33,434 nucleotides of DNA from Macromonas bipunctata (GTDB lineage: Bacteria; Pseudomonadota; Gammaproteobacteria; Burkholderiales; Burkholderiaceae_C): the NCBI RefSeq assembly GCF_002837135.1, contig NZ_NWBQ01000041.1, forward strand, positions 1-33,434, given 5' to 3'. The notes below the pieces were generated by a model. The model saw nothing but the letters and a program-made list of their open reading frames with translations, was not told the origin of the DNA and ran no database searches. The position numbers and the translations under genes are program-made. Each line of letters opens with the position of its first letter. The first letter of the stretch is position 1. Shown here one piece after another: positions 20,927-29,283 of this stretch.

Positions 20927-21169
20927 ATGGTTCAATGTTCTGAAATTTTAGGCCGGGGCGGCGTGGCGCCCCATGCCCCGCCGCGCCGCAAGGCTTTGCG
21001 CGCCGTCGGCAGCGCCTGGGCGCTGGCCCTGTTGCTGGGCGGCACCGGCTGCGGGCAAAAAGGCTCGCTCTACCTGCCGCCGCCCACCACGCCCCCGGCC
21101 AGCGCGCACGGTAGCACGCCGGCGCCGCTGCACTCCGACACCACCCTCTCCACCCCCCGCACCCCATGA
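20927..21169 (+). CDS. lptM: Small lipoprotein LptM (YifL family)
   Basis: Up to 80 residues. The lipobox and family core are [18 protein letters not shown]; LptM-type lipoproteins assist maturation of the LptD/E lipopolysaccharide translocon and typically precede lysA. The product ends in a Pro/Ser/Thr-rich tail. From ATG 20927 there are 41 residues before the Cys and no ribosome binding site. A GTG at 20963 would give a more usual signal peptide of about 29 residues with an Arg/Lys start (RRKALRA) and a purine-rich upstream. The true start is therefore open. The stop overlaps lysA in ATGA. Confidence 0.85.
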   Translation: MVQCSEILGRGGVAPHAPPRRKALRAVGSAWALALLLGGTGCGQKGSLYLPPPTTPPASAHGSTPAPLHSDTTLSTPRTP

Positions 21170-22452
21170 CCTCCCCTACCCCCACCCTGCCCGGCCAGCC
21201 CTTCTTTGCCTACCGCAACGGCCAGCTGATGGCCGAAGACGTGGCCGTGGCCGACCTGGCACGCACCCACGGCACGCCGCTGTTCATCTATTCGCAGGCC
21301 GCCATGCTGTCGGCGCTGGCGGCGTACCAGCGCGGCTTTGCCGGGCGCCAGGCGCTCATCTGCTACGCCATGAAAGCCAACAGCAACCTGGCGATCCTGC
21401 AAACCTTTGTGCAAGCCGGTTGCGGTTTGGACATTGTCTCGGGTGGTGAACTGGAACGCGCCCTGCGCGCCGGGGTCGATCCGGCCAAAATCATCTTCTC
21501 GGGCGTGGGCAAAACCCGCACCGAAATGCGCCGCGCGCTGCAAGTTGGCATAGGCTGCTTCAACGTCGAAAGCCTGCCCGAACTGGACGTGCTCAACGAC
21601 GTAGCGATCAACTTGGGCCTGCGTGCGCCCATCAGCCTGCGGGTCAACCCCGACGTGGATGCCAAAACCCACCCCTACATTTCCACCGGACTCAAGGGGA
21701 ACAAATTCGGCATTGCCCACACCGACGCACTGGCCGCCTACCGCCATGCCGCCGCACTGCCGGGCCTGCATGTCAAGGGCATCGACTGCCACATTGGCTC
21801 CCAGATCACCGAAACCTCACCCTATTTGGACGCGATGGACCGTGTGCTGGATTTGGTGCAAGCCATCGAGGCCGCAGGCATCCCCATTGAACACATCGAC
21901 TTTGGCGGCGGTTTGGGCATCGACTACCACGGCGACACCCCACCCGCTGCCGACGCACTGTGGCAGCAACTGCTGGCCAAACTGGATGCCCGTGGCTATG
22001 GCCAACGCAAGATCGTGATCGAACCAGGCCGCTCGTTGATTGGCAACGCGGGCATCTGCGTGACCGAGGTGCTGTACGGCAAAACCGGCGAGGCCAAGAA
22101 CTTCCTCATCGTCGATGCCGCCATGAACGACCTGCCTCGCCCTGCCATGTACGAGGCTTACCACGCCATCGTCCCTGTCACGCCCCGCACAGGCGAGGCC
22201 AGCACCTGGGATGTGGTCGGCCCGGTGTGCGAAAGCGGCGACTGGCTGGGGCGCGACCGCACCCTCAACGCCCAACCGGGCGATTGGCTGGCCGTGGCTT
22301 CTGCTGGTGCCTATTGCATGAGCATGGCCAGCACCTACAACACACGGGGCCGCGCCGCCGAAGTGTTGGTACGCGGCCACCAAACACACGTCATCCGAGA
22401 ACGCGAGTCCACCGACGACCAACTGCGGTTGGAACGCCCACTGACGGACTGA
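21166..22452 (+). CDS. lysA: Diaminopimelate decarboxylase
   Basis: 428 residues. It converts meso-diaminopimelate to lysine with pyridoxal phosphate, the last lysine step, and draws on the precursor that mrcA-type enzymes cross-link. The cofactor lysine is Lys70 in [10 protein letters not shown]. Also visible are [36 protein letters not shown], the phosphate-binding [18 protein letters not shown] with the active-site Cys, and a final [18 protein letters not shown]. The ATG overlaps the lptM stop by 4 bp, the conserved lptM-lysA arrangement. A 9-bp hairpin follows the stop. Confidence 0.97.
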   Translation: MTSPTPTLPGQPFFAYRNGQLMAEDVAVADLARTHGTPLFIYSQAAMLSALAAYQRGFAGRQALICYAMKANSNLAILQTFVQAGCGLDIVSGGELERALRAGVDPAKIIFSGVGKTRTEMRRALQVGIGCFNVESLPELDVLNDVAINLGLRAPISLRVNPDVDAKTHPYISTGLKGNKFGIAHTDALAAYRHAAALPGLHVKGIDCHIGSQITETSPYLDAMDRVLDLVQAIEAAGIPIEHIDFGGGLGIDYHGDTPPAADALWQQLLAKLDARGYGQRKIVIEPGRSLIGNAGICVTEVLYGKTGEAKNFLIVDAAMNDLPRPAMYEAYHAIVPVTPRTGEASTWDVVGPVCESGDWLGRDRTLNAQPGDWLAVASAGAYCMSMASTYNTRGRAAEVLVRGHQTHVIRERESTDDQLRLERPLTD

Positions 22453-22465
22453 GTGCGACCCTTAT

Positions 22466-22496
22466 CGGCCTGTTTTAGGAAAGGGAAAACAGGCTG
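22466..22496 (+). terminator. Hairpin after lysA, possible terminator without a T-run
   Basis: GCCTGTTTT (22468-22476) and AAAACAGGC (22486-22494) are perfect 9-bp arms with a 9-nt loop; the stem extends by a G-T and a C-G pair. It starts 13 bp after the lysA stop. No T-run follows, so it is not a textbook intrinsic terminator; it may stabilise the 3' end or be a REP-like hairpin. The next bases include CAAAAATAATCCATCC, close to the tail motif beside the RAYT gene. Confidence 0.4.
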
Positions 22497-22501
22497 ACCT
22501 A

Positions 22502-22519
22502 CATCAAAAATAATCCATC
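22502..22519 (+). repeat. Near copy of the RAYT-associated tail motif
   Basis: CATCAAAAATAATCCATC matches GACAAAATAATCCGTC (minus strand near 6756-6741) except for one inserted A, one substitution and the leading bases. In both places the motif stands just after a hairpin. Two copies and AT-rich sequence make chance possible, so the call is tentative. Confidence 0.25.
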
Positions 22520-22561
22520 CAGCAACGGGTATGATGGTCGGCTTTTTTAGGAAAAATAAGA

Positions 22562-24127
22562 ATGCCACCTGCCATATCCGGAAACTGGTTCAGTGTTGCC
22601 ACCATCGCTGGCAAGCTCAAACTCATGGCCTCCATCAGCGCCTTGATCTTAATAGGGGTCAGTGCCTATTTGCTGCAACACGAATACCACGTCACCCAAG
22701 ACAACCGGAAACTGGCGGTGCGCCAAAATGTGGAAACCATCCATTCGGTGATCGAATGGGCCCATTCCCTCGAAACCAGCGGCACCCACACACGCGAACA
22801 GGCGCAACAGATGGCCATGGCCATCATCCACAAAGCCCGTTACGACGAACACGAATACTTCTGGATTTTCAACGAGCAAGGCCAAATACTGGCGCACCCC
22901 GTATCGCCCAAACTGATCGGGCAAGATGCCAGCCAGTTCAAAGACCCCAATGGCAAATTCTTTGTGCGCGACATGTTGGACCAATTGCGCCAGCAAGGCA
23001 GCGGCACCGTGGTGTATGAATGGGCAAAACCTGGTGTGGCCGACCCAGTAGAAAAAATTGCCTATGTCAAAGGCTTCAAACCGTGGGGTTGGGCCATCAG
23101 CTCCGGGGTCTACACCGACGATCTGCGCGCCGCTTTCTTGGCCAAAATTGGGCAAGTCATGGTGGTGGTGGCGCTGGCACTGGCCATCAACGTATGGATG
23201 CTGCGCCGCGTGTACCAGCCCCTGTCCAAGGGGCTCAACAAGGCCATCCGTGTGGCACGCGCCATTGCGCAGCGCGACCTGACGCAACGCATCACCGTCA
23301 AAGGCAACGACGAGATCAGCGCCTTGCTCGATGCGATGCGCAGCATGTCGGACGACCTGAAACACACGCTGCACAACGTGCGCGACACCACGCACCAGCT
23401 GGCACAAGCCAGCGAACAGATTGCGTCGGGCAACCAGGACCTGAGCAACCGCACCGAAAACACCGCCTCCAACCTGCAGGAAACCGCCTCCAGCATGGAA
23501 CAGTTGACCAGCTCGGTGGCGCAAAACGCCGAAGCCGCGCGCCAGGCCGCGCAACTGGCCAACACCGCCAGCCAGGTGGCACAAGCCGGCGGGGAGGCCG
23601 TGTCGCAGGTCGTCACCACCATGCAGGGCATCAGCCAGGCGTCGCGGCGCATCTCCGACATCATTGGCGTGATCGACGGCATCGCGTTCCAAACCAACAT
23701 CCTGGCGCTCAATGCCGCCGTGGAGGCCGCACGCGCCGGTGAGCAAGGCCGGGGCTTTGCCGTGGTGGCCGGCGAGGTGCGCACCCTGGCCCAGCGTTCG
23801 GCCCAGGCGGCCCAGGAAATCAAGACCCTGATCCAGGCCTCGGTGGAACAGGTGGGCACCGGCGCCAGCCAGGTAGAGAACGCGGGCAGCACCATCGACC
23901 GCGTGGTGGAATCTGTGCAACAGGTCAACGAGCTGATCCAGCAGATCACCCACGCCAACCACCAGCAAAGCCAGGGCATAGCGCAGGTTCACTCCGCCAT
24001 CACCGAGCTGGACCGCATGACCCAGCAGAACGCCGCCCTGGTGGAAGAATCGGCCTCCGCCGCCGCGTCACTGTCCGATCAGGCGCAGCAACTTTCCAGC
24101 AACGTGGACCGCTTCAAGTTCGGCTGA
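22562..24127 (+). CDS. Methyl-accepting chemotaxis protein with a periplasmic single Cache domain
   Basis: 521 residues. TM1 is about 21-38, then a periplasmic sCache_2-type sensor (about 40-190, with [21 protein letters not shown] and [12 protein letters not shown]), TM2 about 196-215, HAMP about 216-270 and a long signalling coiled coil. The hairpin tip binding CheA/CheW is [20 protein letters not shown] near 371-390, followed by [15 protein letters not shown]. No CheR/CheB-binding pentapeptide is present at the C-terminus, which ends RFKFG. Ligands of this sensor class are often small carboxylates, but none can be assigned. The ATG has AGGA nine bases upstream. No other chemotaxis gene is nearby. 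Its stop is one base from that of convergent ccsB. Confidence 0.94.
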   Translation: MPPAISGNWFSVATIAGKLKLMASISALILIGVSAYLLQHEYHVTQDNRKLAVRQNVETIHSVIEWAHSLETSGTHTREQAQQMAMAIIHKARYDEHEYFWIFNEQGQILAHPVSPKLIGQDASQFKDPNGKFFVRDMLDQLRQQGSGTVVYEWAKPGVADPVEKIAYVKGFKPWGWAISSGVYTDDLRAAFLAKIGQVMVVVALALAINVWMLRRVYQPLSKGLNKAIRVARAIAQRDLTQRITVKGNDEISALLDAMRSMSDDLKHTLHNVRDTTHQLAQASEQIASGNQDLSNRTENTASNLQETASSMEQLTSSVAQNAEAARQAAQLANTASQVAQAGGEAVSQVVTTMQGISQASRRISDIIGVIDGIAFQTNILALNAAVEAARAGEQGRGFAVVAGEVRTLAQRSAQAAQEIKTLIQASVEQVGTGASQVENAGSTIDRVVESVQQVNELIQQITHANHQQSQGIAQVHSAITELDRMTQQNAALVEESASAAASLSDQAQQLSSNVDRFKFG

Positions 24128-24128
24128 C

Positions 24129-25493
24129 TCACAGCTCGCCGTAGCTGTGCAAGCCGCTGAGGAACATGTTGACGCCCAGGAAGGCAAACGTCGTCACCAC
24201 CAGCCCGGCCAGCGCCCACCACGATGCCACGGTACCGCGCAAGCCCTTCATCAAACGCATGTGCAGCCAGGCGGCGTAGTTCAGCCACACGATCAGGGCC
24301 CAGGTCTCCTTGGGATCCCAGCTCCAGTAGCCGCCCCAGGCCTCGGCGGCCCACAGCGCGCCCAACACGGTGGCAATGGTGAAGAAGGCAAAGCCCACCG
24401 CAATCGCCTTGTACATCACGTCGTCCAGCACCTCCAGCGCGGGCAGGCGCTCGGCAATGCGGCCACGCGCGGCCAGGATGCCGCCCACAATCAGCGCCGA
24501 CACGCCAAAGTAGATGAACCAGTAGCTGCCGCCGTTGGCAGCGGCGTTCTGGCGGAACACCAGCGGCTCAAAGCACAGCACCACGCCCAGCAGCCACAGC
24601 GGCGCCAGCTTGTACCAGCTGGTTTCGGTGGCGCTTTGCTTGATGAGGTAGGCAAACGCCAGCATCGCGGCCAGGGCAAAAGTGCCATAGCCAATGAAGT
24701 TGGCGGGCACGTGCAGCTTCATCCACCAGCTTTGCAGCGCGGGCACCAGCGGCTGGATCTGGTGGGCGTCACGCACCACGGTGTACCACAGCAAGAAGCC
24801 CACCGCCGCGCTCACCACCAGCATCACAAACGCACCCATGCGCCGCGTCTGGTACTGGTCCTCGTAGTACAGGTAGTACGCCGCCGTCAGCCAGCTGAAC
24901 AGGATGAACACTTCGTACAGGTTGCTGACCGGGATGTGGCCGATGTCGGCGCCCATCAGGTAGCTCTCGTACCAGCGTACCAGCGTGCCCACCAGCGCCA
25001 GCGTCACCGCCACCCAGGTCATGCGCGAGGCCAGCTGCTCGAACGCATCGGCGTTGCGGCGCGAGAAAATCCCCAGCCAGTAGAACACCGTGGCCATGAA
25101 GAACAGCACGCTCATCCACAGAATGGCGGACTGGCTGGACAGGAAGTACTTGAGCAGGAACGCCTCGTCGGCGCGCGCCAGCTGCGCCGTGCCACCATCC
25201 ACCTGGTACAGCCCCACGGCCAGCAGCGCCAGCGCCGCCACCACCACCAGCAGCGCCCGCAGCGGGCGCCAGAACCAGGCCAGCGCAATGGTGCTGGGCA
25301 CGCTGCCCACCAGGATGGCCTGCTCATACACGTCCATGAAAGTGTTGTAGCGCCAGAACGCAAACGCGCCCCCCAGCACCACCAGCAGCGCAAACAGCCA
25401 GTCCAGCCCGTTGCGGCGGGCAAAGTAGCCTGGGTTGAGCGTCACGGCGCCACCCCCCGGCGGGAGTGGCAAGGTCGATGTGGAAGTGTTCAT
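24129..25493 (-). CDS. ccsB: System II cytochrome c biogenesis protein CcsB (ResC/CcsA-type WWD protein)
   Basis: 454 residues, mostly membrane helices. It exports heme and, with ResB, attaches it to apocytochromes c on the periplasmic side. The tryptophan-rich WWD signature WGGYWSWDPKETW is at 386-398. Histidines likely to ligate heme lie in MKLHVPANF and near the C-terminus in GLHSYGEL. Naming differs among sources: this WWD partner is called CcsB, CcsA or ResC. The ATG at 25493 overlaps the resB stop by 4 bp, so the two are translationally coupled. Its own stop is one base from the chemoreceptor stop on the other strand. Confidence 0.94.
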   Translation of the reverse strand: MNTSTSTLPLPPGGGAVTLNPGYFARRNGLDWLFALLVVLGGAFAFWRYNTFMDVYEQAILVGSVPSTIALAWFWRPLRALLVVVAALALLAVGLYQVDGGTAQLARADEAFLLKYFLSSQSAILWMSVLFFMATVFYWLGIFSRRNADAFEQLASRMTWVAVTLALVGTLVRWYESYLMGADIGHIPVSNLYEVFILFSWLTAAYYLYYEDQYQTRRMGAFVMLVVSAAVGFLLWYTVVRDAHQIQPLVPALQSWWMKLHVPANFIGYGTFALAAMLAFAYLIKQSATETSWYKLAPLWLLGVVLCFEPLVFRQNAAANGGSYWFIYFGVSALIVGGILAARGRIAERLPALEVLDDVMYKAIAVGFAFFTIATVLGALWAAEAWGGYWSWDPKETWALIVWLNYAAWLHMRLMKGLRGTVASWWALAGLVVTTFAFLGVNMFLSGLHSYGEL

Positions 25494-27646
25494 GCAGTCA
25501 CCTGTAACAAACGGGTTTTGAGGGTGGCAAATTCGCGGTCGGTGTCCATCATCTTGCGGTTGCTGGAGAGCGCCATCGTGGCCTGGGCGCCTGCCGCATC
25601 ACCGGCGGCCACCGGCGCCAGCCAGACCCACAGCCGCCGCTCGCGCACGTACAGCATCGCAAACACGCCCAGAATCAGGAACAGGCAACCCAGGTACACA
25701 ATGGTCTTGCCCGGCGCGCGCGCCACCTGGAACACGCTGGCCTGCACCTGGGTAAAGTCGGCCAGCTGGAACGCCATCGGCGCCGGGTACAAAAAGGCAT
25801 CGCTCAGGCTCAGCACCGATTGCGTCATGAAGGCCGAGGTGGCGTCGTTGCGCGGTGCCGGGGCCAGCCCGGCGCGCTCGCGGCTGAGCTGGTACAGCTC
25901 GAACAGCGCACCGTTCAAGATACGCAGCAGCACCTCGCTGGCACGCTCGCGCTCGGCGGCGGGCACATTGGCCTCCATGAAGCCCGACAACGCAGGCAGC
26001 CCGCCCAGCAGCATGTCCGAGGGCAAACCCTGCGGGCGCGGCAGCTGCGCCAGGATGGGGTCGGCCCCGGCAAACAAGTCCAGCGCGCGCTGGGCCGATT
26101 CGGTCAGCGCCTGCAGCAGCTCCGGCCTGGGCGACTCTGCCGCCTGCACCGCGTAGCGCCGCACCGCCTCGCGGCGCAGGGCCGGGTCGGCCAGCGCCTG
26201 CTTCAGGCGCACAAAGCCGTCCATGCTGTCCCGCTCGTCGGCGGGCACGCGCAGGTAGCGCAGCGGCTCGGCGGGCGTGTCGCGCACACCCAGCAGGAAC
26301 ACGCGCTGGCCGTCCATGTCCACCGGCAGCATGTAGTTGTTGAACTCGCGCGCCTGGCCCGCCTCGTCGCGCAGCTTGTAGCTCACGCTGGGGCCGACGT
26401 TGTGCAGCGCCTTGGGCGTGCTGGTCTTGTGGCCCGCCCCCAGACGGCTTTCAATCGCGTGGCGCAAGTCCACCTTGCGCACATCAGCGCCGCTGGTGGG
26501 GTTGTTGGCGCTCAGGTTCTCGACGTTGATGACGCGCAGGCCCGTGAATTCCAGCGTCAGTTTCTGGCTGCCGTTGGTCAGGGTGGTCGATTCGCCAATG
26601 CGACCCTGCACCTGCAGCGGCTGGCTCGTACCCGTCATGGGCACCGCCTGCAACTTGACCAGCGAGCCGCCATCGTCAAAGCTGGACTGGTAAATTTCCG
26701 TGCCCCGGTAGTTCACCGGATGGTTCACCGCCACGCGCGCGGGCGTCTGCTCGCCGGTGTAGCGGTCGTGGATGATGATCTCGCTGGCAAACAGCTTGGG
26801 CATGCCGGTGGGGTAGTACTCCACCACAAACTTTTTCAGCTCCACCCCGAACGGCAAGTCCTGCAACACCACACCCGTGGGTTGCGTCAGCACCGCCGTG
26901 CCTGCGGTGGCGCCTTCGCTCACCAGCAGGTTGCCGCGGAAGGTCGGGTTGCGGTCGCTCAGGCGGTGCCGCTCGGGCACCTCGGCAATCAGGCCGCCAC
27001 CACTGAACGGGGTCTTGTCCTGCCACCACATCTGCGCGCGCACCACCAGGTCGCCATCGAACAGGCCGCCAATGCAGATCAGCACGATGGCGCTGTGCGC
27101 GGCCAGGTAGCCCAGCTTGTTGGCCGCCCCGGCCTTGGCCGCCACCATCCAGCCCGTACCGTGCGCGGTGTCGCGCGGCTGCAACTTCACCTTCCAGCCC
27201 GACGCCGCCAGCGTCTGCCCGATGCGCTGCGCGGCGGCTTCGGCCTGCTCGCCCAGCGTGGCCTCGGCCTTGTGCGAGAACGCCTTCAGGCTTTGCTCGC
27301 GGATGTTTTCCTTGAACTGCTTGAAGTCCTGCAGGATCTTGGGCGTGCTGCGCGCAATGCACAGGCTGGTGCTGACGACCAGGAACGCCAGAATCAGCAG
27401 GAACCACCACGCGCTGTAGACCGCGTACAGGTCGAGCGCCGCAAACACCTCGGCCCAGAACGGCCCGAACTGGTTGACGTAGTTGTTCATCGGCTCGTGC
27501 TGCTTGAGCACGGTGCCAATCACCGACGCAATGCAGATCACCGTCAGCAGCGCAATCGCAAAACGCATCGACGACAGCAACTCCACCGCCGCGCGCACAC
27601 GCTGCGAGCCGCGCTTCAGTTCCAGTCCAGTGGTGGAGGCAGTCAT
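25490..27646 (-). CDS. resB: System II cytochrome c biogenesis protein ResB (Ccs1)
   Basis: 718 residues. Transmembrane segments lie near 27-47, 76-97 and 178-196, with a last one near 640-665. His184 in LGYLAAHSAIV is a probable heme ligand. The large periplasmic domain contains NHPVNYRGTEIYQSSFDDGG, typical of ResB. A helical Ala/Glu/Arg-rich stretch at about 485-600 lies between the core beta domain and the last helix; shorter ResB proteins lack it. It partners CcsB. The ATG start lies 25 bp beyond a strong terminator, so resB-ccsB should have its own promoter, probably within or near the cytochrome gene end. Confidence 0.94.
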   Translation of the reverse strand: MTASTTGLELKRGSQRVRAAVELLSSMRFAIALLTVICIASVIGTVLKQHEPMNNYVNQFGPFWAEVFAALDLYAVYSAWWFLLILAFLVVSTSLCIARSTPKILQDFKQFKENIREQSLKAFSHKAEATLGEQAEAAAQRIGQTLAASGWKVKLQPRDTAHGTGWMVAAKAGAANKLGYLAAHSAIVLICIGGLFDGDLVVRAQMWWQDKTPFSGGGLIAEVPERHRLSDRNPTFRGNLLVSEGATAGTAVLTQPTGVVLQDLPFGVELKKFVVEYYPTGMPKLFASEIIIHDRYTGEQTPARVAVNHPVNYRGTEIYQSSFDDGGSLVKLQAVPMTGTSQPLQVQGRIGESTTLTNGSQKLTLEFTGLRVINVENLSANNPTSGADVRKVDLRHAIESRLGAGHKTSTPKALHNVGPSVSYKLRDEAGQAREFNNYMLPVDMDGQRVFLLGVRDTPAEPLRYLRVPADERDSMDGFVRLKQALADPALRREAVRRYAVQAAESPRPELLQALTESAQRALDLFAGADPILAQLPRPQGLPSDMLLGGLPALSGFMEANVPAAERERASEVLLRILNGALFELYQLSRERAGLAPAPRNDATSAFMTQSVLSLSDAFLYPAPMAFQLADFTQVQASVFQVARAPGKTIVYLGCLFLILGVFAMLYVRERRLWVWLAPVAAGDAAGAQATMALSSNRKMMDTDREFATLKTRLLQVTA

Positions 27647-27670
27647 GAGGAGGAATCAGCAAAAAACCAT

Positions 27671-27701
27671 AAAAAAAGGCAGGCCGAACCAACGACCTGC
27701 C
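27671..27701 (-). terminator. Intrinsic terminator after the cytochrome c gene
   Basis: On the minus strand GGCAGG (27701-27696) pairs with CCTGCC (27683-27678), with two further inner pairs past one mismatch, and is followed directly by seven T (27677-27671) and later more T-rich sequence. This is a textbook rho-independent terminator, placed 41 bp after the cytochrome stop and 25 bp before the resB start. Confidence 0.85.
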
Positions 27702-27741
27702 CATATTGTGATGCGGTAACGCGCCGACAGTTCCCGGCGGC

Positions 27742-28356
27742 TTAACGCAAGCCCGCAATGTAGTCGGACACCGCCGCAATTTCCTTGTCGGTCAGGTACA
27801 CCGCAATGTGCGACATCTGCACGCTGTTCTTGCGCTCGCCCGAACGGAAAGCCTTGAGCTGGATCGAGGTGTACTCGGCGTGCTGGCCACCCAGGCGCGG
27901 GTACTGCGACGGCATGCCCGCGCCGCTGGGCGAGTGGCAGCCCACGCAGGCGGCAATCTGGCGGTCGGCCAGGCCACCGCGGTAGATGCGCTCGCCCTTG
28001 CCCACCAGCGCCTTGTCCTGCGAGAAACCGGGGTTGGCCTTCTGGCTGGCCAGCCAGTACGACACGTCCACCATGTCCTGGTCCGACAGCGCCACCGCAA
28101 AGCCCTTCATGATGGCGTTGTCGCGCTTGCCCGACTTGAACTCCTGCAGCTGCTTGACCAGGTACTCGGGGTGCTGCTGCGCCAGCACGGGGTGCACCGG
28201 CGTGTTGGAGTTGCCGTTGGCCGCGTGGCAGGCCACACAGACCTGGTTGTACAGCGCCGCGCCCTTGTTGAGGTCGGGCTGGGTCGCCTGCGCCTGAGCA
28301 GACAACGACAAGGCGGCGAGCGCGCAAGCGCCAATGAGGGAGGCGATGGATTTCAT
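27742..28356 (-). CDS. Diheme cytochrome c, cytochrome c4-like
   Basis: 204 residues. A Sec signal peptide (about 1-23, ending in SLSAQAQA) directs it to the periplasm. Two class I cytochrome domains follow: CVACH at 40-44 and CVGCH at 137-141 bind hemes, with Met83 and a Met in SVQMSHIAVY as likely axial ligands. This two-domain layout and length fit cytochrome c4, an electron carrier to terminal oxidases. The ATG at 28356 is chosen because the signal peptide starts there; the frame is open for 47 more codons, but those show no homologous sequence and cover the promoter. The neighbouring resB-ccsB attach heme to such proteins. Confidence 0.93.
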   Translation of the reverse strand: MKSIASLIGACALAALSLSAQAQATQPDLNKGAALYNQVCVACHAANGNSNTPVHPVLAQQHPEYLVKQLQEFKSGKRDNAIMKGFAVALSDQDMVDVSYWLASQKANPGFSQDKALVGKGERIYRGGLADRQIAACVGCHSPSGAGMPSQYPRLGGQHAEYTSIQLKAFRSGERKNSVQMSHIAVYLTDKEIAAVSDYIAGLR

Positions 28357-28436
28357 TTCGTGTGCAGGGGGCGTCAGGGGGCTACAACAAGTGCGTCTTG
28401 ATCCAGCCAAAGGGGTGCGGACGCACAAACGTCGGG

Positions 28437-28442
28437 ATTTTA
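28437..28442 (-). promoter_or_regulatory. Candidate extended -10 promoter of the cytochrome c gene
   Basis: On the minus strand TGC-TAAAAT, a five-of-six -10 box with the extended TG element, and no good -35 box. The predicted RNA start near 28430 gives a leader of about 75 nt to the ATG at 28356. Confidence 0.45.
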
Positions 28443-28500
28443 GCAAAACACGCTCCCCGCCTGACACAGTGCAGCGTGGCGGTGTCAAAATCCCCACTCA

Positions 28501-29274
28501 ATGAAAAAAGCACAACCTTCCTCCGCTCACCACCCGTATCCGCGCCACGCACCCAAGGTCGATGCCGCCGCCGCGCAATTGGCGCACAACTGGCTGCACA
28601 CCGCCCGCTTCCTGACCGAGGCGCCCCAGCTGCACCACCTGCCCGCGCTCGACGTGCCCGAGATCGCCTTTGTCGGCCGCTCCAACGCCGGCAAATCCAC
28701 CAGCATCAACACCCTGACGCAACAAAAACGGCTGGCCTTTGCCTCCAAGACGCCCGGGCGCACCCAGAGCATCAACCTGTTTGCGCTGGGCAAGCAGGGC
28801 GCGGTCGATGCCGTGCTGGCCGACCTGCCCGGCTACGGCTACGCCGCCGTGCCGCAAGAGGCCAAGCGCCGCTGGCAGCAGGTGATGGCCAACTACCTCG
28901 TCAGCCGCCCCAACCTGTGCGGCATTGTGCTGCTGTGCGACCCGCGCCTGGGCCTGACCGAGCTGGACGAAGCCCTGCTCGAGATCATCCGCCCGCGCGT
29001 GGAAGAAGGCCTGCAATTCCTGGTGCTGCTGACCAAGGCCGACAAGCTCACCCGCACCGAGGCGCAAAAAGCCTTGTCCATCGCCAAACTGCAAGCCGGT
29101 GGCGGCCAGGCCATGCTGTTCTCGGCCCTGAAGAAACAGGGGCTGGACGAAGTGGCGCTGCTGCTGCGCGGCTGGGTCGATGCCGCCACGCCCGCAACCC
29201 CTCCGCCAACCGATGAAGCAGAAGGAGCCGCTGCCGCAGAGGACGCCGACGCAACGGGCGCGCCGGACGCCTGA
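28501..29274 (+). CDS. yihA: Ribosome biogenesis GTP-binding protein YihA/YsxC (EngB)
   Basis: 257 residues. A TrmE-Era-type GTPase needed for large ribosomal subunit assembly. G1 is GRSNAGKST (59-67), G2 the Thr in TPGRTQ (84-89), G3 DLPGYGY (108-114), G4 TKAD (178-181) and G5 SALK (208-211). The tail from about 228 is low-complexity, rich in Ala, Pro, Asp and Glu, and probably disordered. The ATG at 28501 has no ribosome binding site, and CAAAAT nine bases upstream resembles a -10 box, so the message might be nearly leaderless. It is divergent from the cytochrome gene, the usual arrangement in Burkholderiales, and convergent with the acyltransferase gene 9 bp away. Confidence 0.95.
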   Translation: MKKAQPSSAHHPYPRHAPKVDAAAAQLAHNWLHTARFLTEAPQLHHLPALDVPEIAFVGRSNAGKSTSINTLTQQKRLAFASKTPGRTQSINLFALGKQGAVDAVLADLPGYGYAAVPQEAKRRWQQVMANYLVSRPNLCGIVLLCDPRLGLTELDEALLEIIRPRVEEGLQFLVLLTKADKLTRTEAQKALSIAKLQAGGGQAMLFSALKKQGLDEVALLLRGWVDAATPATPPPTDEAEGAAAAEDADATGAPDA

Positions 29275-29283
29275 ACCAGCGCC

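Noticed and set aside
22463-22470. GCCGATAA (minus strand), like a flagellar sigma-28 -10 box near the chemoreceptor gene
   Set aside because: It points away from the chemoreceptor and into lysA as antisense, and there is no TAAA box at the required spacing.
22473-22554. Direct repeat TTTTAGGAAA at 22473-22482 and 22545-22554
   Set aside because: Ten bases, AT-rich, and the second copy is explained as the chemoreceptor ribosome binding site. No third copy or element structure.
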